In this document: positions 1-8,754 of the stretch, piece by piece | Position numbering within the stretch: position 1 is the first letter of the stretch | How the letters are laid out: each line of letters opens with the position of its first letter | NCBI RefSeq assembly: GCF_001418415.1 | Contig: NZ_LIQT01000188.1 | Span: 1 to 35,053, forward strand | From: Streptomyces hirsutus | GTDB lineage: Bacteria > Actinomycetota > Actinomycetes > Streptomycetales > Streptomycetaceae | Reading direction: 5' to 3' | DNA length: 35,053 bases | Translations under genes and position numbers: made by a program | The notes under the pieces: generated by a model | What the model was told of the DNA's origin: nothing | Seen by the model: the letters and a program-made list of their open reading frames with translations, nothing else | Database searches by the model: none

Positions 1-2
1 CG

Positions 3-497
3 GTGGCCCTCGCCGTGGCGGGGGCGCTGGCCGCGGTGACCGTCGGCTCGGTGTTCGTACTGGACCTCCTGCCGGGGAACTCCGGTGACGACAACGCGGG
101 TTCCGACACCGGTGCCTCCTCCGAGGCCCCGGCCGCCACCCCCGCCGTCCCCGCCGTCTACCTCGGCACCTGGGAGGGCCAGGCCACCTCGCGGGAGAGC
201 ATCGCCATTCCGCTGGGCACCTTCCGGGTGACGGTGAAACAGGCGAAGGCGGGCGAACAGGTGGCCACGCTCCGGCACACCGACATCTTCGGCGGCGTCT
301 GCGACGACGTGCTCACCCTGAAGCAGGTCACGGAGAAGCGGCTCGTCGCGACCTCCGTGGGGGCGAAGTCCAACCGCGGCGTCTGCAACCAGGCCCGCCA
401 CACCGTCCACCTCACCCCGACCGGCGACGACCTCGTCTACGAGTCCGACAGCAAGGACTCGGGCAGCCCGAAGGCGCGGCTGTCGAAGATCCGGTAG
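3..497 (+). CDS. C-terminal part of a membrane protein, probably a Ser/Thr protein kinase (5' end outside window)
   Basis: The reading frame is open at the left edge, so only the last ~164 residues are seen. It starts with a hydrophobic stretch (about residues 1-22, ending LDLLPGN) that looks like a single membrane helix. A Ser/Thr/Ala/Pro-rich linker follows, then a ~110-residue extracellular domain starting near YLGTWEGQA, with two cysteines (GVCDDV and GVCNQ) that could form a disulfide. This layout (helix, disordered linker, small sensor-like domain) is common at the outer end of Streptomyces Ser/Thr kinases, and such kinases often sit beside the FHA-bearing T7SS ATPase. The kinase domain itself is not in the window, so the kinase identity is inferred. 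The stop lies 4 nt from the stop of the convergent ATPase gene. Confidence 0.55.
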   Translation: MALAVAGALAAVTVGSVFVLDLLPGNSGDDNAGSDTGASSEAPAATPAVPAVYLGTWEGQATSRESIAIPLGTFRVTVKQAKAGEQVATLRHTDIFGGVCDDVLTLKQVTEKRLVATSVGAKSNRGVCNQARHTVHLTPTGDDLVYESDSKDSGSPKARLSKIR

Positions 498-501
498 CGC
501 C

Positions 502-3500
502 TCACCCCGGCACCACCACGGTCCGCAGCTCTCCGTCGCCGAGGTGCAGCATGCCCTTGCCGGGGACGACCTGGCCGCCGACCATGCTGCGGGACAGGCG
601 TACGCCGATGAGGTCGCCGCTGGACGACTCCTGCGGAGAGAGCAGGATGCCGCGGCGGGCCTTCTTGGCGTCGACCTGCCAGCCGGAGAAGCCGCTGCAC
701 ACGTCCTCCTCGTCACCGGCGATGACGAGGGCGAGACCGCGTTCGGCACCGCGCGAGACGAGCTTCTTCATCTGGCTCCCGGCATCGCAGTCCTCGAGGA
801 TCTCCCCGTCGTCGATGAGAACGGCGATCGGCTCCTCGGTCGACGCCTCGTCGATGAGCTCCTCGAAGTCGTCCTCGTCGATGTCGTCACCGGTGAAAAC
901 CTTCAGCACGCCGTCCGTACCGTCGAGTCGACGCAGCGGCGACTGGCGCGGCGCCGCGACCACCAGACGGGTGCCGTGCGCGAGGAACGACTGGGCGATG
1001 TTCATCAGCACCGTCGAACGGCCCGACTTGGCCGGCCCCGCGACGACGAACGCCGGTACGCCTTCCGCGAGATCGGGGCCGAAGCCGACGATCTCGTCAC
1101 CGCCGATCCCGGCCAGCGCCCACAGCTTGGAGCGCGACGCCTCCGGGTCCCGCAGCTCCCACGCCTCCGGGAAGGAGATCCGACTGGGCAGACTGTCGAC
1201 CCTGAACGGGCGCCGGGCCCGCGGCACGTCGGCGTCGCGGGCGGCGGCCGCCTCGCCGATCGCGGTCAGCGCCGCGGCCTGGCCCTGACCGGTGGTGTCC
1301 TCGGCGAGCAGCGCGAACTGGGTCTCCGTGCCGGCCTCGTTGCGGAAGGCGCGGCCCGGTGGAATCTCCTCGGGCACCTTGCGGGCCGGAATGCCGAGCG
1401 AGGAGAAGTCGCTGCGGTCGGCGAGCCGCAGACCGTACTTGTCCTCGGTGAGCGTGGCGATCCGGCCGACGAGCAGGGTGCGGTCACCGGTCAGGACCAG
1501 GTGGATGCCGACGCTCGCACCCTCCCGCATCATCGTCTGCAGCTCGTCGGTGAGCGAGCCGTGGTCGATCTCCCCGAGCGTGGGCACCCAGCCCTCCCAG
1601 CGGTCGAGCAGCACCACGATGTGCGGCAGTCGCTCGCCCTCGGCCGCAGCGGCCCGCTGCTCGCCGATGTCGGCGTACCCCTTGTCCGCCAACAGGTCCT
1701 GGCGGCGGGAGAGTTCGCCCTTGAGCCGGTTGACCAGCCGGATCACCCGCTCGGTCTGGTTCCGGCCCACGACCGCACCGCAGTGCGGCAGCCGGGTCAG
1801 CGCGTTGAGGGCGCCGTTGCCGCAGTCGATGCCGTAGAGGTGGACGTCGGTGACGGAGTGGGTGCGGGCGAGTGAGCCCGCGATCGTGCGCAGCACCTGG
1901 GAGCGGCCGCTGCGCGGGGCACCGCCGATCATCAGATGCCCGAAGGAGGAGAAGTCGACGGCGACGGGACGGCGGGCCTGGTCGCCGGGCAGGTCCTCCA
2001 CACCGTACGGGGCGGGCGCCAGCCTCCCGGCGGTGAGTGCGACGGCCGGGACCTCGATGTCGTCGAGCAGCAGCGTCTCGTCGAGCGCGGGCAGCCACGG
2101 GCTGTGCTGGGCGGGGATGCCGAGCGAGCTGTTGGCCTCGCGCACGGCGTCGACGAGAACCTTGAGGTCGGTGATCTCGTCGTCCTCCCGGGCCTCGGAC
2201 TTCGGCTTGGCCAGCGCGGCCCGGCCGAGATCCTCCCAGCTCAGCGGCCCCACCCAGGGCGCGAGCGAGGCCGGGTCCGCCGCCCCGGGCCGGCGCCCGC
2301 CGACCCGCCCCGACTGGAAGGGCACCAGGGAGGCGTGGCCCAGCCGGGCGTACGCGCGCCCCGGAGTGTTCTTGGAGATCTGCCCGGCCTCGGGCGAGTC
2401 GATGACGTCGCTGGACTCACCGCCGTCCGTCACGCGCAACGCGATACGGAGGTTGGTGTTGGCCCGGATCTCGGGCGAGACGACACCGCTCGGCCGCTGC
2501 GTCGCGAGCAGCAGATGGATGCCGAGGGAGCGCCCTCGCTGTGCGATGTTCACGAGCCCGGTGACGAAGTCGGGCAGGTCGCGCACCATCGACGCGAACT
2601 CGTCGATGACGATGAGCAGTCGGGGCACGGGAGCGTGCGAGGGATCGCGGCGCACCAGGTCCTGGTAGTCCTCGATGTCCTTGGCGTCGGCGGCGGCCAG
2701 GATGTGTTCGCGCCGCTTCAGCTCCGCGCCCAGCGACTCCAGCGCCCGCTCGACGAGATGGGCGTCGAGGTCGGTCACCATGCCGACGGTGTGCGGCAGT
2801 TGGACGCAGTCCTTGAACGCGGAGCCGCCCTTGTAGTCCACGAGGACGAAGGTCATGTTCTCCGGCGTGTTCGCCACCGCCAGCGCCGCCACGATGGTCT
2901 GCAGCAGCTCCGACTTGCCGGAACCGGTCGTACCGGCGATCAGACCGTGCGGCCCGTCCTTGCGCAGGTCGATACCGAACGGACCGTCGTACGACTCACC
3001 GATCACCGCGAGCGTCGACTGCCCGCCCATCCGCCAGCGCGCCGCGATGGCGTCGCTCGCCGGCGGCTCCAGCTGCAGTACGTCGAGCAGTCGGCTGGAA
3101 CCGGGCAGCGCCGAGTCCTCGGACTCCCCGCTGATGTCCCGCAGCGGGGACAGGGAACGGGCGAGACGCAGACACCAGGCCGCCGGGACGAAGTCGGGCC
3201 GTACGTCCTTGATGCGCTCCGCGCCCGCCTCCTCGACGCGCAGCCGCAGTTTGTCCGGCCGGGCGGCGCGGTCGGGTTCGGGCGTGGCCGTGTGCCACGC
3301 CTGGAAGGAGGGGAAGCCCCCGCTCGCCTGCTGAGGCTGAGCGTGCTGCCGGTCCCGGCCGCCCCGGCCGTGTTCCTCGGGGCGGGGCTCGGCGACGACG
3401 AACGCCTGGCACTCGCCGGGCAGGAACCGTTCCTCCGCGTCGAGACAGATCGCGTACATGGACACGGCCGGCCCCTCGCGCAGCAGCCGCACCACCCCCG

Positions 3501-5220
3501 GCAGTGACCGCAGCCGCCGCGACCCGTCCCACACGACGACGATGTCCGGGTCGCTGAACGTCGTCCCCTGGGACCGGTTCTGTTCGGCGGCCTTCTTGCG
3601 GGCGTCGAGGATCTGCGTCAGCTCGCCGACCCGGGCGCCGACGGTCTCGGCGTCGGTTCCGATGAGGACATTGACGTCCTGCCCGCTGGAGGGGCGGGCG
3701 TGCGGCAGCCACCGCACCCAGTCCCACGACGGCTGCGCCGAGTTCTCGCTCAGCACGTAGAACTGCACGTCCATCGGGCTGTGCAGCGCGGCGGTCTGCG
3801 CGACCGCCCAACGCCCCAGGGCCCGCGCGGAATCCCCGGGCCCGGCCATGCCGACGACGCCCAGGGCCCGCAGATCGAGCGCGACCGGCGCGTCCTCGAT
3901 CTTCCAGGTCACCTGGCGCCGGTGGTCGTCCTGCTCGGGGTCGTCGAGCACGACCTCGGAGGGCAGCTGCCCCGTCCCGACCCGGATCAGCAGATGATCC
4001 CGGTCGGTGCGCCGCCGTTCCCAGAGCCGGGTGCGCGGCCCGGTGCCGAGGGACAGGACGGCCGCGGGGTCGGGAATGGCGTGCCGCCGGTCGTCGCGCT
4101 CCTGGACCAGCGCGTCCTGGGCGTCCTTCTCGATCCGCTCCTTCTGCTCCTCGTACTCCTTGACCTGTTTGGCGTGGGACTTGCGCCCGTGCTTCTTGTC
4201 GTTGAAGTAGTTGGCGAAGAGCAGGATGGGGCTGAGTCCCGCCATGATCAGGTAGTACCAGCGCTGGAAGATCAGCACGGCGACGACGGCACCGACCAGC
4301 GGCGTCAGCGCCATCAGCCAGGGCAGCGGCCGCGGCTCGTACTCGCGGGGCGCCGAAGGCAGCCGGAAGGTGGTCTGCCGGGTCGGCGGCCGCAGCCGGG
4401 GCGGCCGGTTGTAGTCGAGCCCGACCCCGTCCTCGGACCACTTGAGGGCGGCGTTGGGCGGCGTGTACCGACCGAGCTCGAACAGCGTGTTCCCGACCCC
4501 GACCTGAGCCCCGAGGGGCCAGTCGTAGGTACCGGCGCTGGAGCTCTTCCCGCCGCCGCTCTCCGCGCCGCCCTTGTTCCTGCCCCTGCCTTTGGCCCCC
4601 TTCTGCTTTTTCTCCGCCTTGTCGTTCTCCTTCTGGCTGTCGCCCTCGGAATCCTGGATGGGCACCCCGTCGAGGGTGACCTGCTCCTGATTCTCGTTCC
4701 GGTCCCGCTCCTGGCCGTCACCGTCACCGTCACGATGGACGGTGACGCGGCAAGTGCCGTCCTTGGCGACGGAAAGGGTGAGGGCTCGGGCGTCGACCTC
4801 GGGGTCGTCGACGCGGACGGCCGAGGCGGCCCCGCTGCCGATGTCGTACCGCCCGACCCCGAGCCGGTGGACGAAGCCGGCGGCGGGACCGCCGACGACG
4901 CGCAGCTCGACCAGCCCGGTGGGCTCTCCGGGCAGGCACCCGGAGGGATCCTGGAGCGAGACGACGGCCCCCTCGCGCAACGGCGACCCGATGACGGTCG
5001 CCGAGGGATCGACGGCGTACCCGTCCACGTACACGAGCGGCGCACTGCCGACCGGCCCCTGCCGCCGCTGCCCGATGGGAATCACCTGGGCGCCGCTGTG
5101 CCCGACCTGGGCGGCCAGCTCCGCCGCGATGTCCCCCACGGTGGACTCGGGATCGGCGTCGAGTACGACATCGGCGGCATCCCCGCCGAACGGATCGACG
5201 ACGGTCAGAGTCAGGCGCAC
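502..5220 (-). CDS. eccC: Type VII secretion FtsK/SpoIIIE ATPase with N-terminal FHA region (EssC/EccC-like)
   Basis: A 1572-residue motor ATPase of type VII (ESX/WXG100) secretion. It starts at a GTG preceded by GGGGAGGA. Residues ~1-95 look like a beta-grasp or FHA-like fold, and ~100-260 an FHA-like domain interrupted by a long charged, low-complexity insert. Two membrane helices follow at ~297-337. Three FtsK-type ATPase domains come next. The first has a full Walker A (GTTGSGKS, Lys ~769), a DYKGG motif (~795) and Walker B (IDEF, ~872). The second (GAPRSGRS, ~1099-1106) and third (GPAKSGRS, ~1394-1402) have Arg in place of the P-loop Lys and are probably weak or regulatory. The N-terminal FHA region plus two helices on a single chain resembles firmicute EssC (T7SSb) more than the split mycobacterial EccCa/EccCb. 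No eccB, eccD, eccE or mycP lies in the window, so its partners are unknown. It is divergent from the WXG-sized gene at 5552. Confidence 0.93.
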   Translation of the reverse strand: MRLTLTVVDPFGGDAADVVLDADPESTVGDIAAELAAQVGHSGAQVIPIGQRRQGPVGSAPLVYVDGYAVDPSATVIGSPLREGAVVSLQDPSGCLPGEPTGLVELRVVGGPAAGFVHRLGVGRYDIGSGAASAVRVDDPEVDARALTLSVAKDGTCRVTVHRDGDGDGQERDRNENQEQVTLDGVPIQDSEGDSQKENDKAEKKQKGAKGRGRNKGGAESGGGKSSSAGTYDWPLGAQVGVGNTLFELGRYTPPNAALKWSEDGVGLDYNRPPRLRPPTRQTTFRLPSAPREYEPRPLPWLMALTPLVGAVVAVLIFQRWYYLIMAGLSPILLFANYFNDKKHGRKSHAKQVKEYEEQKERIEKDAQDALVQERDDRRHAIPDPAAVLSLGTGPRTRLWERRRTDRDHLLIRVGTGQLPSEVVLDDPEQDDHRRQVTWKIEDAPVALDLRALGVVGMAGPGDSARALGRWAVAQTAALHSPMDVQFYVLSENSAQPSWDWVRWLPHARPSSGQDVNVLIGTDAETVGARVGELTQILDARKKAAEQNRSQGTTFSDPDIVVVWDGSRRLRSLPGVVRLLREGPAVSMYAICLDAEERFLPGECQAFVVAEPRPEEHGRGGRDRQHAQPQQASGGFPSFQAWHTATPEPDRAARPDKLRLRVEEAGAERIKDVRPDFVPAAWCLRLARSLSPLRDISGESEDSALPGSSRLLDVLQLEPPASDAIAARWRMGGQSTLAVIGESYDGPFGIDLRKDGPHGLIAGTTGSGKSELLQTIVAALAVANTPENMTFVLVDYKGGSAFKDCVQLPHTVGMVTDLDAHLVERALESLGAELKRREHILAAADAKDIEDYQDLVRRDPSHAPVPRLLIVIDEFASMVRDLPDFVTGLVNIAQRGRSLGIHLLLATQRPSGVVSPEIRANTNLRIALRVTDGGESSDVIDSPEAGQISKNTPGRAYARLGHASLVPFQSGRVGGRRPGAADPASLAPWVGPLSWEDLGRAALAKPKSEAREDDEITDLKVLVDAVREANSSLGIPAQHSPWLPALDETLLLDDIEVPAVALTAGRLAPAPYGVEDLPGDQARRPVAVDFSSFGHLMIGGAPRSGRSQVLRTIAGSLARTHSVTDVHLYGIDCGNGALNALTRLPHCGAVVGRNQTERVIRLVNRLKGELSRRQDLLADKGYADIGEQRAAAAEGERLPHIVVLLDRWEGWVPTLGEIDHGSLTDELQTMMREGASVGIHLVLTGDRTLLVGRIATLTEDKYGLRLADRSDFSSLGIPARKVPEEIPPGRAFRNEAGTETQFALLAEDTTGQGQAAALTAIGEAAAARDADVPRARRPFRVDSLPSRISFPEAWELRDPEASRSKLWALAGIGGDEIVGFGPDLAEGVPAFVVAGPAKSGRSTVLMNIAQSFLAHGTRLVVAAPRQSPLRRLDGTDGVLKVFTGDDIDEDDFEELIDEASTEEPIAVLIDDGEILEDCDAGSQMKKLVSRGAERGLALVIAGDEEDVCSGFSGWQVDAKKARRGILLSPQESSSGDLIGVRLSRSMVGGQVVPGKGMLHLGDGELRTVVVPG

Positions 5221-5551
5221 GCTTGTCCTCCCCAGGCGGCCCTGTGTCCGCTTCCACCCCGCGGGCCACAGTCGTTGCGACGATATCCGCTGGGGACGGG
5301 ACCGGGGCAGTGGGGAGAAGACGCGACGTTCCCTTTGGCAATGCCGTACACGACTTCACAACGCCGCCTCCACAAAGCGGGTATGTGGCATTGCAGTTGC
5401 CCCCCGTAAGCTGCTGCCGCAAGAGCGGACGACCACACCGCTCGCCACAGGCGGCTCCTGTGCCGCAGGGGGCGCGGCGGCGGACGGGCAGTTCCGCACA
5501 CAAGGGAGCCACGGGGGTTGGCCCTGCGGCGTTGCGAGAGGAAGCGGCTTC
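5221..5551. other. Divergent intergenic region between the T7SS ATPase and a WXG-sized gene
   Basis: 331 nt with no convincing gene. It must hold the promoters of the two divergent genes. The heptamers CAATGCC (5339-5345) and GGCATTG (5387-5393) form an inverted pair about 41 nt apart, which could be an operator or chance. I could not assign -35/-10 boxes with confidence. Confidence 0.4.
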
Positions 5552-5851
5552 ATGGCCAAGGACCTTGACATCACATATCAGGACATGCGGGAGGCGGCCA
5601 AGCATGTCGTGAAGGAGAAGGAGAAGCTCCAGGAGAAGCTGGACGGCCTCCGCAAGTACATCAACAACCTGGTCAACTCCGGCTACGTCACGAAGAGCTC
5701 CTCCAAGGCCTTCGACGAGAACTTCGACGAGTTCACCAACGGCGCGAAGACCACGCTCGACGGCCTCGACGGCATGGGCGACTACCTGACCATGGCGGCA
5801 GACAAGTTCGAGCAGATCGACGACGAACTGGCCAAGGCTGCCCGCAAGTAG
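5552..5851 (+). CDS. ESAT-6/WXG100-sized type VII secretion substrate
   Basis: A 99-residue, almost entirely helical, charged protein with no signal peptide or cysteine. ATG was chosen because it is preceded by GAGAGGAAG and the following sequence is helical from the start. The frame is open upstream, but nothing there looks coding. Size, two predicted helices (about 5-40 and 50-95) and the position divergent from the T7SS ATPase all fit the WXG100 family. The turn reads NSGYVTKSSS, so the defining Trp-x-Gly is absent (Tyr takes the Trp place at best). The C-terminal helix has FDENFDEFTNGAKTTLDGL, resembling the other WXG-like proteins in this window, which carry F..NW instead. It is probably a secreted partner or scaffold of the neighbouring ATPase. 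A terminator-like hairpin follows 20 nt after the stop. Confidence 0.75.
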   Translation: MAKDLDITYQDMREAAKHVVKEKEKLQEKLDGLRKYINNLVNSGYVTKSSSKAFDENFDEFTNGAKTTLDGLDGMGDYLTMAADKFEQIDDELAKAARK

Positions 5852-5871
5852 GACTCCGTCCCGACCTTGAG

Positions 5872-5901
5872 GTGCGGCGAGGCCACGGAGCCTTGCCGCA
5901 C
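5872..5901 (+). terminator. Hairpin terminator after the WXG-sized gene
   Basis: A 12-bp stem (GTGCGGCGAGGC with its complement, one G-U pair) with a 6-nt loop, 20 nt after the stop codon. There is no U-tract, as is usual in high-GC actinomycetes. Confidence 0.55.
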
Positions 5902-5954
5902 CGCCGGTCCGGGGGCGCGGGGGAGCGCAACGGGGATGGGAAGACGGGGGCGCC

Positions 5955-6283
5955 ATGTCTGGTGAAGGTGACCACACTCGGGCTGATCTCGCTGTGATCA
6001 AAGAGATGGGAACCGGGTTCAACAGCGTGAGGAAGGCCTTCGAAAGGCTGGAAAAGCTCACAGGGAAGCACGGGGGACGACTTCGGGCACCGGGATCTTG
6101 CGGGCACTTTCGAGGACTTCGCCGGCAACTGGGAGATCAACCGCGAGAAACTGACCGATGAGGTCAAGGTGCTGGCCAAGCTCGCCAACGATGCGGCCAA
6201 GGTTTACGAGGGCATCGACCACGCGCTGGCCGAGGCGATCCGGGGTGCCCAAAAGCCGAAGGCGCCCAAAAGGGGGGAAGTAG
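5955..6283 (+). pseudogene. Decayed WXG-like type VII substrate gene
   Basis: An ATG at 5955, after a G-rich ribosome-binding region, opens MSGEGDHTRADLAVIKEMG. The frame is lost near 6070. Shifting by one base restores a family-typical sequence: FGHRDLAGTFEDFAGNWEINR, then a helical tail to KAPKRGE. The motif F.DF..NW...R also occurs in the WXG-like proteins at 11941-12237 and 24974-25303, so this was a third gene of that family. At the 3' end a run of six G (6272-6277) now reads through into the next gene. One G fewer would put a TAG at 6281-6283, just before the GTG at 6286. Loss of function therefore looks like at least one frameshift plus a homopolymer indel. Sequencing error is possible but unlikely given the further lesions downstream. 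Confidence 0.75.
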
Positions 6284-6285
6284 GA

Positions 6286-6917
6286 GTGTCCGTACGGCCC
6301 TGTGATTGGCACCCGGTTGCCGATAGTGACCCTGTGCCCGGCGACCCTGAGCAGGTTGCCGCCCTCGGCCAACAACTCCGCCGGACCGCAGAGGAGTTGG
6401 ACTGGCAGATCAAGAACCTCAAGGCGGTTGCCGAGGTGGACGCCTGGGACAGCAAGGCAGGATAGGAGTTCCGCGCGAAGGCAAAGGGTAACGTCAAGAA
6501 GCTTGAAGCGGCACTGAAGCGTTACGACGTCGCGGCCGACGCCCTGGGCGCCGAGGTGACAGAGGTCGGCGGTGGGTACCAGGACAAGCTTCGGGCAAAG
6601 TGCACGAACTATGCGTCTGATCTGAACCGCGCACAGGAAATCACCGACTCGGCTCTTCGTGAAGCCAAGGATGCGGACGATCACAAAGGTGCCGCCAGCG
6701 GAGTCTGGATACCCTTTCCGAGAAGGAAAAGGGCGACTAGAAGAAGCTGCAGGAGCGGCTGGATTCCGCAGGCGACGAAATCGATGCCGCCCGGGAGAAG
6801 GTCAATCAGGTCAAGGCCATCCGGGACAAGGCGGCGAAGCTCGCACGTGAAGCACTGGACGATGCCATCAATAACGACTCGTTGAAGGACGGTTTCTGGG
6901 ACAAGTTCGATTACTGA
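6286..6917 (+). pseudogene. Broken T7SS-signal effector gene, 3' end cut by a transposon
   Basis: Translation from GTG 6286 gives DWHPVADSDPVPGDPEQV, the same secretion-signal pattern (DW.PL...DP.PGDP) as the intact effectors at 10578-11936 and 26882-28471. A coiled-coil region follows, as in those proteins. Lesions seen: an in-frame TAG at 6463-6465, a frameshift near 6700, and a second in-frame TAG at 6738-6740. The sequence then stays family-like up to DGFWDKFDY. The terminal TGA at 6915-6917 lies inside the transposon end, so the membrane-helix region and any toxin domain have been lost. With the preceding WXG-like remnant it forms the same two-gene module (WXG-like then effector) as 12237-10578. 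Confidence 0.8.
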
Positions 6918-7438
6918 GGTTTTCTCAGCGAAATAATCTTTGCGAAGCGGTGTGATCCGGGTGATTCCAGATGTATCGGGCGGGCAGTGCCCGGTGGCGG
7001 ACAGACGTGAAGCCCCTGGTAGGGCAGTTCCTGTCCGCCCCGGACGGTACGCCGCTGTGGGTCTCCGAGGTCGAGCCCGGCTCCACGCCCGACATCACCG
7101 CCGCCCGCCTCCACGCGCTGCCCGCCCTGTACAGGGCCGCCGCCCAGGGCCTGCCGACGTTGGCGGACAAGGGCTACATCGGCGCCGGCATCGGCATCCG
7201 CGTCCCAGCCCGCCGCCCGAAAGGCCAGTCCGAGCAGGCCCTGCACGCCGACACCCGCACCACGAACATGCTGATCAGAGACCTGTGCGAACTCGGCGAG
7301 CGGACTGCCGCCGAACTGAAGGAACGCTGGCGCGCGCTCAAGCACGTCACGCTCAGCCCGAGCCGGATCGGCGACATCGCCCGCGCCGCCCTCGTCCTCA
7401 ACGGCCACTGGAAATGATCTTTGCTGAAAAACCTCAGT
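6913..7438 (+). mobile_element. Truncated IS element with both terminal inverted repeats
   Basis: The left end (6913) reads ACTGAGGTTTTCTCAGC and the right end (ending at 7438), on the other strand, reads ACTGAGGTTTTTCAGC. The ends therefore form an imperfect inverted repeat of about 16 bp. Between them is only the C-terminal part of a DDE transposase, so the element has an internal deletion and cannot move itself. No clear target-site duplication was seen. The insertion explains the loss of the 3' half of the effector gene upstream. Confidence 0.75.
6971..7417 (+). pseudogene. C-terminal fragment of a DDE transposase (IS5/DDE_Tnp_4-like)
   Basis: About 148 codons remain, with family hallmarks VSEVEPGSTPDITAARLH, LADKGYIGAG (second catalytic Asp region) and AELKERWRALKHVTLSP followed by RIGDIARAALVLN (around the catalytic Glu). 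The N-terminal half with the helix-turn-helix and the first catalytic Asp is missing. It ends at TGA just inside the right inverted repeat, as expected for an IS5-group element. Family assignment is from recognised sequence style, not a search. Confidence 0.8.
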
Positions 7439-7478
7439 GCCTGCCGAGTTCCCTGCGGCCCTGCGTTTCATGGGGCGC

Positions 7479-8672
7479 TCACCAGTCCCAGGAGGCTTCC
7501 TCGAAGGGGTCGGGGTTGGTGACCCAACCTGCGTTGAGGACGAGTCGGGAGGTGCGGTGCAGAGCGAGGAATCCGAAGGGGCGGTCGAAGCGGGCGCTGA
7601 TCTCGCGGGCTCGGAAGGGGTAGCGCGGGATGCCACCGGCCACCATGGCGAAGGCGGTGACGGCCGCGGAGCGGAAGCCGCGGGCGCCGAACGTCGCCGT
7701 CATTGCCTGTGCGGCGGCCTGGACGGCAAGTGGCTTGGCACTGATGCCGGGAAAGTGGCCTTGCGAGGCGTCCGTCGCCGTGCGCAGGCCGAACAGGTCG
7801 GGGTGGTCGAGCAGGTCGTGGTGGGCTTTGACGGTGAACGGCACGGTGGATACGTGGAGCGTGGCTTCGCCGTCGACACTGGGGACGCGAGTCACGGACA
7901 GCCCGGGGCCTGGAGTGCCGTAAGGGAGGTGCTCGCCGGGGACCATTGCCCGGCGGTTGTGGAGTGCGCCCACGGCGGCAGTCAGCACCTGGCCTGCGGT
8001 TGCTTCAGGTGTTCCGAGGTACAGGTGGACGTCGATGCCATGGGTGCCGATGATCTGAAGTTCGGTGAGGGGGCCGGCTGCCGTGTCCGCGACGCCGACC
8101 CGGTTCAGGAGACTGGTGGTTCGGTGCAGGCCGGCCAGGTTCATGTCGCGCCAGGGCCCTGTTTCGGCTTCCATTCCGCCTGGGGTGAAGGGCCGGATCC
8201 AGTCGGTGCGGAGGGTCAGGGCGCTGGCCAGCACCAGCAGAGTCTCGTCATTCACAGTGACCGGCATCGCGTCGATCTGTCCTTGGGTGCACTTGGCTGC
8301 CCATGTGTCGAGGTGCAACTGGTCGCCGATGGGGTCGCCGGTGAGCTGCCCGTGCACGTCGGCGGGCAGTTGGTTAAGCCAGGCCGGTTCGACGGGAAGG
8401 GTGCTGCGAGTCCACAGTCCCAGGGCTGTGCCCAGGCCACGCGTCGCCCCGAGCGTGGAGAGCAGGTCTCGTGCTGCTGTTGCGGCGCCGTCCGCCGGGA
8501 TGCTGAGTGCATCCGAGAGTTCCTGCCGGGCGGGACCTGCAGCACCGTCGGCGAGAAGGCCGAGTAACGGCCACACCCCGGCTGCGGCGAGTACCGTGCC
8601 GTCGTGAGGCAGGGCCGCGGCCCAACGCGTGGCCAGTCCGTTGATGGCTTTGACTGTGCCGTGACTGACCAT
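7479..8672 (-). CDS. Serpin family protein
   Basis: A 397-residue serpin, the normal length for the fold and without a signal peptide. ATG is preceded by GAAGGGCAGAC. Serpin features seen: N-terminal helix AINGLATRWAAAL, NDETLLVLASALTLRTDW (the strand 3A/breach region), the shutter-region FDRPFGFLALHR and C-terminal VLNAGWVTNP. The reactive-centre hinge, about residues 327-350, reads ARGFRSAAVTAF. Gly is present at P15, but P14 is bulky Phe and P13 Arg, where inhibitory serpins normally have small residues. Loop insertion, and so protease inhibition, is therefore uncertain. The gene lies between transposon-end sequences (6913/7438 on one side, 8755-8770 on the other) and points towards the IS remnant, which suggests possible transfer as a passenger. 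Confidence 0.87.
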   Translation of the reverse strand: MVSHGTVKAINGLATRWAAALPHDGTVLAAAGVWPLLGLLADGAAGPARQELSDALSIPADGAATAARDLLSTLGATRGLGTALGLWTRSTLPVEPAWLNQLPADVHGQLTGDPIGDQLHLDTWAAKCTQGQIDAMPVTVNDETLLVLASALTLRTDWIRPFTPGGMEAETGPWRDMNLAGLHRTTSLLNRVGVADTAAGPLTELQIIGTHGIDVHLYLGTPEATAGQVLTAAVGALHNRRAMVPGEHLPYGTPGPGLSVTRVPSVDGEATLHVSTVPFTVKAHHDLLDHPDLFGLRTATDASQGHFPGISAKPLAVQAAAQAMTATFGARGFRSAAVTAFAMVAGGIPRYPFRAREISARFDRPFGFLALHRTSRLVLNAGWVTNPDPFEEASWDW

Positions 8673-8754
8673 GTCTGCCCTTCGGTTGCTCCCGATCCTC
8701 GCGAGAGTAGGGCCGGAAGTGCCCGACTGGCGAGCGAATTGAACGTCGCGGTCA

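Noticed and set aside
5339..5393. Inverted pair CAATGCC/GGCATTG upstream of the WXG-sized gene
   Set aside because: It is only 7 bp with 41 nt between arms, which is likely to occur by chance; no further support was found.
3700..5409. 569-codon frame on the plus strand
   Set aside because: It is antisense to the T7SS ATPase and reads as low-complexity Arg/Pro/Gly sequence.
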